DNA from: Anoplopoma fimbria
Lineage: Eukaryota; Chordata; Actinopteri; Perciformes; Anoplopomatidae
Length of the DNA stretch: 64,000 bases
NCBI RefSeq assembly: GCF_027596085.1
Contig: NC_072457.1
Location: forward strand, 1,266,965-1,330,964
Direction of reading: 5' to 3'
The notes beneath the pieces are model-generated. The model saw only the letters and a list, made by a program, of their open reading frames with translations. It did not search any database and was not told where the DNA came from. Position numbers and translations under genes: made by a program. The stretch's first letter is position 1. Every line of letters starts with the position of its first letter. Positions 36,036-47,837 of this stretch are shown here, one piece after another.

Positions 36036-39000
36036 CTGGATGTGGGGAGAGAAAAGAAACCTTTTCAAAACCTTTTCATAGCATAGAGCAAAGGAAGCTG
36101 CTTCAGAAACACTAAAACATTCATGCAAGACACAAAAAACGTTTGACGGACCACACGAACAAGACGAATCGTCGCTGCTACCTTGCGCATGTGGATAGCG
36201 AACGGCTCCGTCCAGCCGTCAAACAGTTTGAGGAAAACGAGGCCTTCGTGCGCCGGGATTTCGTCAGCGTCGTTGATGACGAAGACGTCGTCCGATCTGA
36301 TGCCCGCCACCCTGGACAGGCCGTTGTGCGTCAGGTAGGTACGCAAGTAGTCGTCGGCGATCCAGCCGTCCTGCCGGCCGCCCTCGGGGAAGTGGTCGAG
36401 GAACACGTAGAGGATCTTGTGACGTATGTAGTCGTATGTACCGTTGAGGAGGAGCCGCAGGAAACTGGGGAAATTCACCGAAAAAACATTTAGAGGATTG
36501 CATAGAATTTATCATATGACATCTAACTATTTTCCAAAGTCGTGTCTTGATCTTTGGATGTGTTTTACCTTCCAGACAGCCATTGGTTTCCATTATTTTC
36601 CATATATGATACACATTTGATAGTTAACTCTCACAACTTGCATCAAAGTCTACAATTAAGATTTGAGCTGTCAAAGTAACCTGGTCGCTTTGAACTGCAT
36701 CATTATTACTCCACCGCATCCTCCACAATGAATGTCGCAACTGCAATTCGCTATTGCATAAATGACCCTTGAACCCTAATATGACCTTAACAAAAAAAAA
36801 TGAGACACCTGATGTTGACTGTAATGGATTACAATACTCAAGAGTTTCAAAAAACCTGCCTATTGATTTTCATTGTGCACAGAGCTCAAATGGAACCAAT
36901 GACGCCCAGAACAGTAAAAAGAATACATCATTAATTAATGGAACACAAATATGAACGATGTTTTACAAATAAAAACCATGTGTCCATACAGCAGACTGAC
37001 TGCAAGAACAACACAATTAACCTGTTGATATGCATAGCAGAGGAGACGGAGCCACGTTCATGCGATGTCACTTCCTATGATTGAACACACCAATCTTTCT
37101 CCCTCCAAGGCTGCACGCAGAGTCAACCATGTCGCTCTCCTAGTAATCTGCTGTAAAATTGCTCCCGAGGCATTTCATGTCATTTGCCAAAGGAACTTTG
37201 CTTTAATTGTTTTTCAGCTCACTGGTGCTCAAGGAGCGTGAAGGCTGGCTGTAAACAACAGCTGTAAACAATTTCTACTCAACGCATCGGCGGTGTCGCA
37301 ACTTGGCAAAAAGACTTGGGATTTTGTGAAATTTTTATGAAAGAAAATGGAGCATGAATGGGGCTTCTACAGTGACCTCAAATAAACGGATTTATCTATG
37401 TTAAGACTTGATTATGCAACGTTTCCTCAAGTATGATATCTAACGAAAAGTTACACCTAGTTTTTCCTGCATTTTCCTACAAAAGCCAGCAACACTTGTC
37501 TATTTCCACTCAGTGCACAGTCTTAGCAAAATAAACTTCGGTCTTTGTAGGTTCATAGGTCTAGGAAACAAAACTACTTGGTAAGGTTTAGTAAAAGATG
37601 GTGAAATACTTAGTTAGGTTTAGCTCCGATCATTGTGTCAAACCATTCTACGTCTTTACTCCATCTTAAAGTTTGCAAAGTCTCACCTCAGGGGCCGTCT
37701 CTCTCCGTAGGCGGTAAAATTGGATTCACAAATTAGGAAAACATCAACCGCCTGTGCGAGCTCATGAAAGCGCACATGCAGCAGGTCAAACTCGTGGTTG
37801 ACGTTGATGGCGTTGATGACCCTCCGCGGGGTTTCTCTGGGCGTCAGCCGCTCCTTGGTGGGCAGGTTGGAGTGGTACACCATGGTGGGAACCCCGCAGT
37901 AAGGTCCGTGCCAACCCGGCCGACAAACGCACTTCACCAGCCGTTTGCCGCCGCCCCTGGACCTGGTCTTGGCCTTCGGGGCGATGGAGGGCTGCTGCTG
38001 GACCTCCAGAGGTTTCCTTTGCCCAGCGGCTCGAGCACCGTCCCCTCCTCCGTTAGCCACGGACCCCCCTGATTTCCCAGAGTACTCCTTTTGGGTAGCC
38101 ACCTCCGTCCCCTGTCGGAAACACAGGGCTCCTGCTTTGGTTCGCACAAAGTAATGTGTTTTGTCATCCTGGAGCTTGTGGTTGCGGGTGTGGAGGTCTC
38201 CCATTGATTCCAAGGGGTCAGATAACTGATTCTTGTGAAACGCGTCCAGGTGCTCTCTTCTCGCCAACGGGACCTCTGGGCGGTCGGGCCCTACAGGTTG
38301 GGCAGGGCGACTGGGGATCCGCAGGTTCAAATGGTCTTCAGCTCTCTCCTAAAAAGAGAGACAAAGAAGTTTAAAATAAACCACTGCAACCCCAAACATT
38401 TACTGAATTATTACTCCAAAGAATAGCAAGACATGTAGGGAGGTGTTAACATTTACAAACCTGAAAACAATCGATTACCGATCGACTACCAGTTTAATTC
38501 CACATGGATAACGGTAACAGCGTTGCTAATCTTGTGGTCTACACTAGCAGCTGTTAAATTCAGCATTTTATAATTCTACTACTGCAGACGGAAGACTTTC
38601 TTTTTCTTACGCTTATTTTGTTCTGCACAACTATTGTGAAGTTCACAAAGAAACTGTCAACAAACAAAAGCATAAATGCTCTCCAGTACGACAGGGACAA
38701 CAACGAAACCGAGGAAACCAGCGAGAGACGTGTGATGACCAAATATATTGGCTCATCATCGAGCAAAACTTTTATTTTTAAGTCAGCGTCAACAAAAACG
38801 TTCCACACATTTTTCTGGTCTCCCTACACGTCATTGCTCAGTTTTGCTCACCTCATTCAGATCGCCTTCCCGCTGGTTCTCCTCCGGTTTCTCCCACGGG
38901 TGAGGAGGCGCCGGCTCCTCCCTCAACCTCATCTCCAGCCCGGCGTCGCCAACGATCCCGGGGCCTCCAACAATTACCCCGCCGTTCCCCATAGACATCC

Positions 39001-39286
39001 CTCCTCCCTCGACGCCCTCCGCGCCTCGAGCTTTGTTGTCCGACGGTCGGAGGACGGGTAGGGGCGGGGCCTCTTCAGGGGAGGCGGGGCTGAGCGGGGT
39101 GGCGCCCGCACCCTTCTCCCTCCAGAAGAAGCCGGAGACCATGATGAAGGACTTGATGTTGGGGTAGGGGGCGGAGAGCTCGCGGAGCAGGGAGACGTAG
39201 TGGAGGGCCTTGTAGTAGTGGAGGAAGGAGATGACGCACAGGCCCACCGTGCACAGCAAGAACACCCGATGCCGCCGCATTTTCAT
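35538..39286 (-). CDS. mgat3: Beta-1,4-mannosyl-glycoprotein 4-beta-N-acetylglucosaminyltransferase (GnT-III), complement join(35538..36035, 36182..36464, 37687..38348, 38852..39286)
   Basis: Golgi type II membrane enzyme of GT family 17. It adds the bisecting GlcNAc in beta-1,4 linkage to the core beta-mannose of N-glycans, using UDP-GlcNAc. The four exons join without frameshift to 625 aa (human about 533). Seen: short basic tail MKMRRHR, membrane anchor at about 8-24, long Pro/Gly-rich stem, Cys-rich CVCRPGWHGPYCGVPT, NLPTKERL and PRRVINAINVNHEFDLL, the acidic DADEIPA motif at about 431-437 that corresponds to the metal/UDP-binding acidic cluster of the family, and a C-terminal block with GHILVQWS, FAGWHCSWCF, GDFPRWGDYEDKRDLNYIR and EHMYAPKYML. 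The protein ends NPYNKASRLSEG, lacking roughly the last 20 residues of the human tail. Teleost a/b paralogue not decided. Identification is secure from long stretches of near identity. Confidence 0.97.
36036..36181 (-). other. mgat3: mgat3 coding intron 3 (146 bp)
   Basis: GT..AG, phase 0, compact. Its length is not a multiple of three, so retention would shift the frame. Confidence 0.9.
36182..36464 (-). CDS. mgat3: mgat3 coding exon 3 (catalytic core with DADE motif)
   Basis: Acceptor AATTTCCCCAG, first base T completes AG|T (Ser). Encodes LNGTYDYIRHKILYVFLDHF, GGRQDGWIADDYLR and VFVINDADEIPAHEG, matching family spacing exactly (seven residues between RPL and NGT, as in human). The donor AAG|GTAGCA at 36182/36181 leaves phase 0 after HMRK. 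Confidence 0.96.
36465..37686 (-). other. mgat3: mgat3 coding intron 2 (1,222 bp)
   Basis: GT..AG, splits a codon 2|1. Contains a piece (37420-37640) of the CTAACTAAG dispersed-repeat family in reverse orientation; the rest shows no gene. Confidence 0.85.
37687..38348 (-). CDS. mgat3: mgat3 coding exon 2 (stem, Cys-rich segment, start of catalytic domain)
   Basis: Acceptor CTCTTTTTAG, exon begins GAG AGA GCT GAA in phase 0. It encodes HYFVRTKAGALCF, CVCRPGWHGPYCGVPT, NLPTKERLTPRE, PRRVINAINVNHEFDLL and ESNFTAYGERRPL, all matching MGAT3. The donor CTGAG|GTGAGA at 37687/37686 leaves two bases of a codon. Continuing past the donor meets a TGA at once, which confirms the boundary. Confidence 0.95.
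38349..38851 (-). other. mgat3: mgat3 coding intron 1 (503 bp)
   Basis: GT..AG, phase 0. About 38585-38790 is a copy of a dispersed repeat also present near 58700-58900 in the same orientation (shared CTTATTTTGTTCTGCA and CATAAATGCTCTCCA words), so part of the intron is transposable-element sequence. Confidence 0.85.
38585..38790 (+). repeat. Family C dispersed repeat inside mgat3 intron 1
   Basis: Shares GCTTATTTTGTTCTGCA, GTTCACAAAGAAACTGT, CAAAAGCATAAATGCTCTCC and an AACGAAACNGAGGAAA word with 58690-58900. Confidence 0.75.
38852..39286 (-). CDS. mgat3: mgat3 coding exon 1 (cytoplasmic tail, membrane anchor, stem)
   Basis: 145 codons. Acceptor CTTTCCAG precedes G-ATG, so the exon starts at 39287 and a non-coding 5' exon must lie upstream, as in mammals. 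MKMRR and the following hydrophobic stretch VFLLCTVGLCVISFLHYYKAL match the family start, which fixes the ATG. The second half is low-complexity (Gly/Pro/Glu-rich) and diverges from other MGAT3 proteins. The donor GAG|GTGAGC at 38852/38851 leaves phase 0. Confidence 0.93.
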
Positions 39287-39822
39287 CCTGGAAAGAGAGG
39301 AAGAAACATGACATCAGAAAACTAGTTCCATGGTGGACCACAGTTACAGAAACATGAAAGCAACGAGCTCTGGGTTGTTAAAAAGCACAAAAAGAAAAAA
39401 ATCAATCAGTGCATCCTTGCTTCCGTAGGAGCAATAGAACAAATGACAGGAGGAAGATGTCGACTTTAATCAAGTAGCCTTGATCCTGACTTTTCCCCTT
39501 TAAGCTAACTTGAGTGTGACATGTTTAACGTTTTGTCCTCTAACAACAAGAAATTATCCGAAGAGCCCCAAAAATTACTTAAAAACATGGGAAAAAATAA
39601 GATTTGAATTGATTTTTAGATGCAAAGGACCCGAGACTCTTGTTCTTCTGTATATGGATAACAGAGTTAGCTTGATTCGATTATTGATGATTTGATGTTA
39701 GTGTGGATTTCCACTTTTCCCGTGCTGGAGTCAAATTCTCAGACAGTTAAGTGAATTTATGATTGAATGTGCAACCTTAAAGGTGTCGCTCATGGTGACA
39801 AACCAAGGGAGAATAATAAACG

Positions 39823-40113
39823 GTAGGCCTGCAAACGACGATTTCTTTCATTGTTTTTTAATCTTTTGATTATATTCTCGATTAATTGGTCATTTGTTTG
39901 TTTATAAAATGTTAGAAAAATGGTATAATATGTCCATCGGTGTTTCTTAAAGCACAGGATGTTTTTTCCACAACTCAAAGATATTCAGTTTATTGTCACA
40001 GCGGACGAAAAGAAACTAGAAAGTATTCACATTAAATCAATTTGTTATCAGATTTAACTTCTTAGATAATGACTCAACCTGATTAATCCATTATCAAAAT
40101 AGTTGAACATTTA
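39823..40113 (+). repeat. Non-autonomous DNA-transposon-like fish repeat ('CTCGATTAATTGG' type)
   Basis: GATTATATTCTCGATTAATT, TTTATAAAATGTTAGAAAAA, CCACAACTCAAAGATATTCA, GATTAATCCATTATCAAAAT then AGTTG in the expected order. This is one of the most abundant teleost interspersed repeats; class (often given as hAT-like) not verified. Confidence 0.75.
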
Positions 40114-42439
40114 TTGAGCACTATCCTCTTTTATCCTGGCAGCTCTCGTTATTTGAGCGGATTACAGTTCCCCTCAGCTCTATTCTGCTGCTCACCGTCT
40201 TTCATGTGAATATTTTGGTTTTTCAGCCCACATCTTAACGACTTTTGTTTACTCTCACCGATCTCTTTGGAATGACTCACAACTACGGGTCGGTGTTTTC
40301 ATTGAAAAGAGGTTCTTATAAACCCATTGCAAATTGTTGAACATGGTGGAGCATTTAGGAGCTAAAGAGACAAATGTTTTCTTTTGTAGTGAATATCAGA
40401 TGGACAGAAACATGAAATCTGCTAATACGTTCTGTGATAATATGTCAATGTTTACAGCTTGTTGTTCTGTTCCCAACCTGATCAAATCAATTCATTCAGG
40501 TTTAAACTGAAAGCTGTAAAAGGTAAAGGTTGATTCTATTTGAAACGCAGATTCTTTTTTGTGGCCACAGTGAGAATCAGAGGCCTGTTTACGCTCTGGT
40601 CGGTTCTGCTCAGTGACTTGTTCATAATTTATGCTGATGACCGTGTCATTGATACATGTATTCCTGTATCAATATCATATAACATGAACTGCCTCCTTAT
40701 CTACGTTCTGCCCGGACAACGTTCGCTCATGCAGATGATTAATGTTCGTACCTTCAGTGAGCTTTAAAACTAGATTATTTTATTAGCATGCACATTTTAA
40801 AAAACAGTATTAAGGATCATTTGAGCCCTGACTTTATTCTTTTTGACACAGAATTATTTTTTTTCTGGTTGATGCAATTTGCTTTGAGTCTGTCGTCTCT
40901 CTTATGTACACGTTTTTAAGTTTTTGCTGTTTTTCCATTTTCAAAAAGTGTGTGGTGCTTGTGTTACACCTTTATGCTGCCATCTTGAACAGGACCAACT
41001 TGTAAAAGATGTAAAAAAAATAATAAATAGAAATGATTTGAGCTAAATTCAAGCCTGAAGCTTTTAATCAAGGAAGTTAAGTGACAGAAGAGTGAAGCAG
41101 CTTCTCACGGAGGACTAAATGTATAGCAATGATCGTAACGTTCAAAGGTGACACAGACCAGATAATGATCCTGTTTGCACACATCTACATGTTCTCTCTC
41201 TTACAATAAAAAGTGGATTAAACGGAGCATTAAAGAGGACTTAAAGCATCTCATCATGGGCGTCCGTTTTGGCTCCCTGAGTGGGATTTCCTCTCCACCC
41301 TCGCTCATGCAGAAAACAGTCACAGAACGGGGGGACAATCGTTGCTTACGCAACACAAAAAAATGTAGATATCCGAAAAGTAAGGAAGCAAATGTGCAGG
41401 AAAGTTACAAAACAAAAAAACTGTCCAAGCAATGCAGATCAATGCGGATCTGAAGATTCGTCCCAAAATCTGAAAACGAAGTCATTACTTTGTCTTGGTT
41501 ATGAAGTCCTGATGTAAAAAACAACTGGGGAAGTTTCATGGTGATATCAGTAAGTTATTATTTTTCATGTGCAAACAAACGGGTATTTCTGGAGCATTTG
41601 AGAATCCCACAAAGAAACGAAACACCAACCAGCTCACCAACAAACAAACCACTATTCTACTCACTACTGAAAGGTTTTTTCTGAGGCATTAGAGCAAACC
41701 TACTGAGCCCATCACCAAACCACACACCGTCACCAGTCCATAGAGGAGAGCACTTACAAACTGAGTAACCTCAGGCAGCGCCAGGCTCTTTTCAGTGGAT
41801 TCAGTGAAGCCCAGGCAGCTCTGAGCCAAGACATGATGGTAGAAATGATCCCAATGTGTTCATGCCACCGGTCTACAGCTGCAGCCTTCCTCTGCGATGC
41901 CGCCTGTCAGATAATGCACATGGAGTTTAAAAAAAGGTCAATGTTGAGTTCTCTAATAAATGTGGTAAAAACACTGGAGTGAGAGCTCTGGAGGATGTGT
42001 AAAATAAAAAGAATGTGTGATGTTTTGGAGACGTGGAGAACAACGACTCAGAGCAAGTCGATTTTTTTTGCCACGTAATTCATGAAGAAAATAACAGTTA
42101 CTAAAAAAATAAATAGTAGAAAAACACCCCCAGTGTGTAAAGAACTTTGATGCTGTTTTGCTAAACGTAAATGCTTCAGTAGAGATTTGTAACTTTACAC
42201 AAATTAAGCAAATTCATCCTAACTTGTCCTGAACATGTTATGAAATTTTACGACAAGCTTTAATGGAGTGATAGAATCAACCTCACAACACTACACTGGT
42301 CATTCTGTTTGTCTAGAGAGATGAACTTGCAATTTTGAAACATGCTTTCTTGTTATTATATTATTAAATACATTTATTATTTTCTATTATTGTATGGAAA
42401 CTCCTCTCCTCTCTATCGTCACCATGTAAATTCCCTTCT
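40114..42439. other. Upstream of the mgat3 start, no recognised exon
   Basis: Unique AT-rich DNA, presumably mgat3 5' intron or flank. No splice-bounded exon could be assigned. Confidence 0.5.
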
Positions 42440-42530
42440 CTGCTTTGGCACAAACCCCATCTGATTAAAGCACCCGTCGCTACGGCGATAAGCTAGCCAA
42501 TCAAAAACTGGGTTATTATTTCAGGTCTGG
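42440..42530. promoter_or_regulatory. Candidate non-coding regulatory block
   Basis: CTGATTAAAGCACCCGTCGC, ACGGCGATAAGCTAGCCAAT then CAAAA stand out from AT-rich surroundings (homeobox-, GATA- and CCAAT-like words). About 3 kb upstream of the mgat3 coding start. Confidence 0.22.
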
Positions 42531-42847
42531 AATGCATTGAATCAAAGGGAAGAGGAAATGTTCAGAAAAGCCCTTTTTCTAGTTCCTGTGTTGATTCAAC
42601 TTTGAAGACGGGCAGGACATGAAGAGGACGCTCTCCTCTCCTCTGTTTGTTTCTCTTATCACACCCCTCTCTCACAACAACCCCCCTCAACCATCCCTCT
42701 GTGGGAGGACGTTTTAAAGGGCTGCACACTGAAAAACAAAACCCTCTGGAGAGTTTAGAGAAGCCCAGAGAGCGCTGCCCAAACATTTGGTTTGGAGAGG
42801 CGGAGGCCGATCAGAGTGATAAACAACCACAGGAGGAGGGGGAGGGG

Positions 42848-42849
<2 letters not shown>

Positions 42850-42939
<90 letters not shown>
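42850..42939 (+). repeat. TG dinucleotide microsatellite
   Basis: 45 repeats, preceded by a GGAGGGGGAGGGGG purine stretch. Confidence 0.99.
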
Positions 42940-42940
<1 letters not shown>

Positions 42941-43437
42941 GACCTGCTGAACCAATTTCCCATTGAAGTGAATTTGGAGCTGGCAGACAAACAGGAGTCT
43001 GTCTGCTGTCATGGCAACGGACAACACATCAGGGCATTTATCTTTTAGATTAAGAAAATATATGTAAAAAAAATATATATTTGAACAAAACGTGTGAGGG
43101 TCTGTGTTTATTTCATAACATGTTCATACTGAGGACGCGCTAGGATGAATGTTCTTCATTTGTGCAGCGTTACTCATCTCCACTGAGGCGTTTCTTTCAT
43201 AAACTGGAACATATACTAAACTGCATCAAAGTCCTTTCAACACGAGGGCGTTTTCTCCTATTTATGTTTTCGTCATCAATAAGGCGGCAGAAAAAGTGAT
43301 TTTTTTTTTGTACGGAGCGAGAATAAAGCCATCAAGCACAAAATATAGTAGAAAATCCAAACGTTTATGTGTAATTATAATATTTAACACTGGATTGTTG
43401 TCTAATGTTGTGCAATGAATGTTTCATCTAAATAAAT

Positions 43438-43462
43438 ATGTATATATATATATATATACATA

Positions 43463-43498
<36 letters not shown>
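43438..43498. repeat. TA dinucleotide array
   Basis: Two TA runs split by CATACTGTA. Confidence 0.95.
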
Positions 43499-43501
<3 letters not shown>

Positions 43502-43558
43502 CAAATGAATATACAAAAATCTGAATGTGGTCTGCAAACTATAAATAGCCCAATCTAT

Positions 43559-43592
43559 TCTCGTTGGAGATCTAACAGGATCTCCAACGAGA
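43559..43592. repeat. Perfect 14-bp-arm hairpin
   Basis: TCTCGTTGGAGATC, loop TAACAG, GATCTCCAACGAGA. All 14 pairs match. It follows a TA-rich array by about 60 bp. Confidence 0.9.
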
Positions 43593-44045
43593 TCCACTCC
43601 TTCTGTTCTTACCTTTCACAATAAAAGCCCTAGACATATAAACTGCATTACTCTTTCCTGGAGGGAATTCAAGTTCCTGGTAGTGTCCTATGTGCCTCTG
43701 AGTTTTTTGCAGAGTTTTTTGCATTTTCGTGTGTTTTTTTTTTTCATCATGACCCCACAGTATACACGGCATCACACACCATCCAGACCCAAACATAACC
43801 GTAAACAGGAAGTAAACAGGAATCCGGACCCGACTACGGCAGAAAGTCAACAAACTTCAGAATGTGCAGAAATACACACACACAGGGAGACACACTTTAA
43901 CACACACTCGGTGGTTTGTTGCCAGAAAATGTTTTGCCAAGTCAGCCAAAGTGTTTCAGAGGTGGAATGATAAATGAAACACAGCGTCTCCAAAGTGCTT
44001 AAAGGCCTTTGTTTTATCAGATGTGAAGGCAGTGAGGCTGAGCTG

Positions 44046-44159
<114 letters not shown>

Positions 44160-44695
44160 GATGCTCTACAAAAAGCTTAATCCCCTTTTTGTTTTTTCTA
44201 CTCTTTCAGCATAAAAGAAAACTCACAAACATGGTTCCTCATGGGAGCAGCTTTGGTATCGGCTCATCTGAACTACAAAGTGTCTCTGGGTTTATTCAGC
44301 ACCACCCACCGTCTGTGACCGGTCCGTCCATCTCACCTAACAAGCACCCAGGGGTGGGGTGGGATTATCCAGACAAAACAAAGCTCCTCGGGGTGCAGCA
44401 GTTACCGAGAACAACTTCCAACCAGACCATCACCAGCTCGGCCCCAATCAGAGCGTCAAACAACAGAAACAACGAGCCACAAACTTCAGATCTGTCTTTA
44501 ACCGGGACACCATTTGTTTGGGACAGAACAAGACATGAACCTGTTTTAAAGGACAGACAAAGAAAGAGAAGCTCCTGAGGGATATGTGGAATAGAAAATC
44601 CATTGTCCTAACGTGGTTTCATTGTCAGAAAAAGACAACAGATGAGTATCAGCATCATGTGGGAGAGAGAGGGATGATGCATGGGATGAAACGGA

Positions 44696-44701
44696 TATAT
44701 A

Positions 44702-44735
<34 letters not shown>

Positions 44736-44740
44736 CATAG
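44696..44740. repeat. TA-rich array
   Basis: TA runs separated by TG and CA steps. Confidence 0.9.
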
Positions 44741-45001
44741 ACACACCCATGTATCCCTTTACATGCTCAGGGTCAGAAACAGAATAGCGAGCTCTGTAAT
44801 TGAAAACCGGTGATATAAAGTATCTGGGCTGGAGGCAGATGAGGACACAATGTAACTCACTTTAATGTGCGTCTCCTCCAGCTGATCTCAGGTCTGATAG
44901 ATGGAACATGTTGATGCACAGATGCATGAGGTGGAAACGGTTAATGATCAAGTAAACTCTTCTTTACGTGAATATCTTTGGGGTTTGTTGACTGCTATAT
45001 A

Positions 45002-45029
45002 AATAATAATAATAATAATAATAATAATA
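45002..45029 (+). repeat. TAA/AAT trinucleotide microsatellite
   Basis: About nine repeats. Confidence 0.97.
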
Positions 45030-46189
45030 CACGAGAGGCATTAAAAGACAAAACGACTATTAAGTTCATAAAAGGAATAATGGACTAATTCATGATGTAA
45101 ATAAATATTTCATTAAACACCAGCCCAAACCCGGCGGCAGGTTTGAAAAGCATTTTTCACTAAAATTACATTATTTATCATAACAAAACGCTTTAAAAAC
45201 AGACATTATGGTCAGATTTTCAACTTTGTTGTCCAATTTTTGGAAAATAAAAATAAATTTAACGTGCTTTTTATGACTTGTAGCATTATAGTTCTCTCTA
45301 CTTCTAGTCATGCATGATCTGTTTCCATAGAGGTGCAGGATTTTATATGTTGCAGTGAGAAACGAGGCCACTATGAGTAAAATAAGACAAAAAACACCCT
45401 GAAACCTGAACACATTCATACAGACGTTCATTTCTTCATATGTTATCTTAATCGATTTTTTGGAAAAAAATTAACTTGAAAATTGAAACTAACAGAATGA
45501 AAGCCATACACTAGAATAGAATAATAGAGAAACAGTTATCTCACCACACGCTCCGCTCTCGTTCCTGCTTTTAAAGTCCGCTCAGCCTCTTATCTGAGGT
45601 TCCTCCATTAGCAAACAGTCAGACTGTGAGAAGATGAAACTCACTCTGGGTACATATACTGTACTTCCTCAATCACATTTCCCCAAATGGGTGTTTGTAC
45701 ACACACTTGCTACTAAATGTAACTGTAACCGTAGAGCGACACACATGACTGGAAATAACTTGGAAACCACCAACAAAGCTAAAGGTTTTATCACCAGTGC
45801 CCTTTTTATTCCTCCTTTTCTTTGACTAGCAGAACCATTCTGTAGTTTTTTCTCACAAAACAAAGCAAATCCTAAATCATCTAAAAGTAGAACAGGCTGA
45901 ACTCGGTGGGCTTCAACCAAAGTGAACTGCAGCTGCCGTTGTCGTCCCAAAGGACGGCTGCTTCTGGCTGCATAGAGTGCAACATGAAACAAACACGAAG
46001 AACCGTTCCACTCAGCAAACACTGCTGCTGCAAAAGAAAGGAATGCACTTTGACATGTTCGCTTTTTAAGGTGTTCACTGACAAATGTTTATTAAACTGT
46101 TGGTCCGGAACGAAAACTGGAATTTTTAAAAACTGATGGATGTACAAACACTGAAACCCAAGCTGTTCTTCCCCCCATGAGACAGCTGT

Positions 46190-46420
46190 TTGTTCATCAT
46201 GTGAAACAAGAAGTCAAAGTTGCTTCAGTAACGTTGACTTCCAAAGTCATTTTAACCCAAACTATGATCTTTTCCTTAACTAATCAGTTTTGTTGTCTAA
46301 ATCTAACTAAGTTGTTTCCTATGAAGATTGAAGTTTATTTTGAAAAGACTGTATTTTTCTGAAATTGACACGTTTTGCTGGACTATGGCATTAAAAATAC
46401 TGAGTAACTCATTGAGATAT
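46190..46420 (+). repeat. CTAACTAAG-family dispersed repeat (best copy)
   Basis: ACAAGAAGTCAAAGTTG, AGTTTTGTTGTCTAAATCTA then ACTAAGTTG, AAGTTTATTTTGAAAAGACT. The GTTTTGTTGTCTAAATCTAA segment is the likely source of the 26-bp minisatellite at 50057-50337. Confidence 0.65.
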
Positions 46421-46932
46421 GAGCGGTAAGTGGGTAACCAGCAGAGGTTACTTACATTTAAACCTGTTATCTCACTATCTGAATAATACCTCCTTAATAA
46501 GGCAATAAAGAAATATTGCAACATTGACTTTGGACCAGGATTTTGTTGATAAATGTCACAATTGCTTGCACCTGACCGCACTTCATATCATGACAGATGG
46601 ACGTTTATATTAAAATAGACGACTTGTACACCCGTCGTAAAAATGACAGCTGGGCCTCGATTGCTCCGGTTGTTAGAAACAACCATAGCTCTTCTTCTGG
46701 AGCTAAAAGTGGCTCCTCCTCTATTTTCTTTCCAGAGCTCTTCCTCTCTCGTCCCGCTCCAGAATATCAGAGTAACTTCTTCTCTTGTTCTCTTTTTGCT
46801 GCAGAATCAGAGAATCCATCTCTTCCTCTCTCCGCACTCACGGGTCACCGCTCCGGTGAGTCAGATGTCAGGAGAAAGCCAGCGTGGTAAGTGGGTCTCA
46901 ATAATGCAGGCATGGTGGGGGGGCCTCAAACA

Positions 46933-46942
46933 GTGTGTGTGT

Positions 46943-47038
<96 letters not shown>
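46933..47038 (+). repeat. TG dinucleotide microsatellite
   Basis: About 53 repeats with one TC step; followed by three GTTTGTTG words. Confidence 0.99.
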
Positions 47039-47041
<3 letters not shown>

Positions 47042-47169
47042 TTGTTTGTTGAGGTTTGTTGTTTGTTGATGTTTAGGTGAACATTGGGAGGTGCAGAGTG
47101 AATGTGTGCTGCCTCTTGTGAGAAACTTGGTGCGTGTGAGGAATATTGTTTTGGAGTTTGTGGGTGTGA

Positions 47170-47173
<4 letters not shown>

Positions 47174-47264
<91 letters not shown>
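47174..47264 (+). repeat. TG dinucleotide microsatellite
   Basis: Perfect run of about 45 repeats, 135 bp after the previous tract. Confidence 0.99.
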
Positions 47265-47265
<1 letters not shown>

Positions 47266-47436
47266 ATCGAGATGGGAGGATGGGAAAAAGCCGGTGAAGT
47301 GCCTCCTTTCCTCAGACCTCATCTATATTTCAGATCTGTAGCGGTCCGTGAGGTCTTTCTCTCATTCCCCCTGTTCGCTCTCTGCACTGAAGGTGGAGAC
47401 AAGTGTTCCATGGTACATTACACTACACCCTTTTCA

Positions 47437-47451
47437 CCCCCCCCCCCCCCC
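47437..47451 (+). repeat. C15 homopolymer
   Basis: Fifteen consecutive C. Confidence 0.96.
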
Positions 47452-47837
47452 GTCTACCCACCCCCATCCACCGCTACCTCTCCAGAGGCCGAGCAGCTCT
47501 GAATGAAGATGTTCTGACCGAACAGAATGTGTTCAAAAGGGTGAAACAAGACCTCAAACCAGGTTCGACATGTTTATATTCTCTGTTCTCTCTGACTTTA
47601 ACCTCAAATATTGTAGTCTTTTAGCATCTCTTTGGTAGCAAACATCAACAGAAAGATGATACAAAATCTTAACTAATTAACTTCTTTCAGGAACATTGGT
47701 TATCTGATTTTCGTGTATATGAAATAATAGGTCCCTGTACACCATGACAAGAACTCCGTAGCAACCCTGACATCAAGATTTAATTGACTATCAAATTTTG
47801 AAGTTTTCCCTGCTCTTCCAAAATTGGAAAATGTTAA

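Noticed and set aside
36036..36128. Reading exon 4 of mgat3 as starting at an ATG at 36128 (MHECFSV...)
   Set aside because: That stretch is intron 3: it has a clean acceptor at 36036-36037 and no family similarity before SLYGFFW.
44189..44578. 129-codon ORF after a TG tract
   Set aside because: No family similarity, composition like surrounding non-coding DNA, no conserved neighbours.
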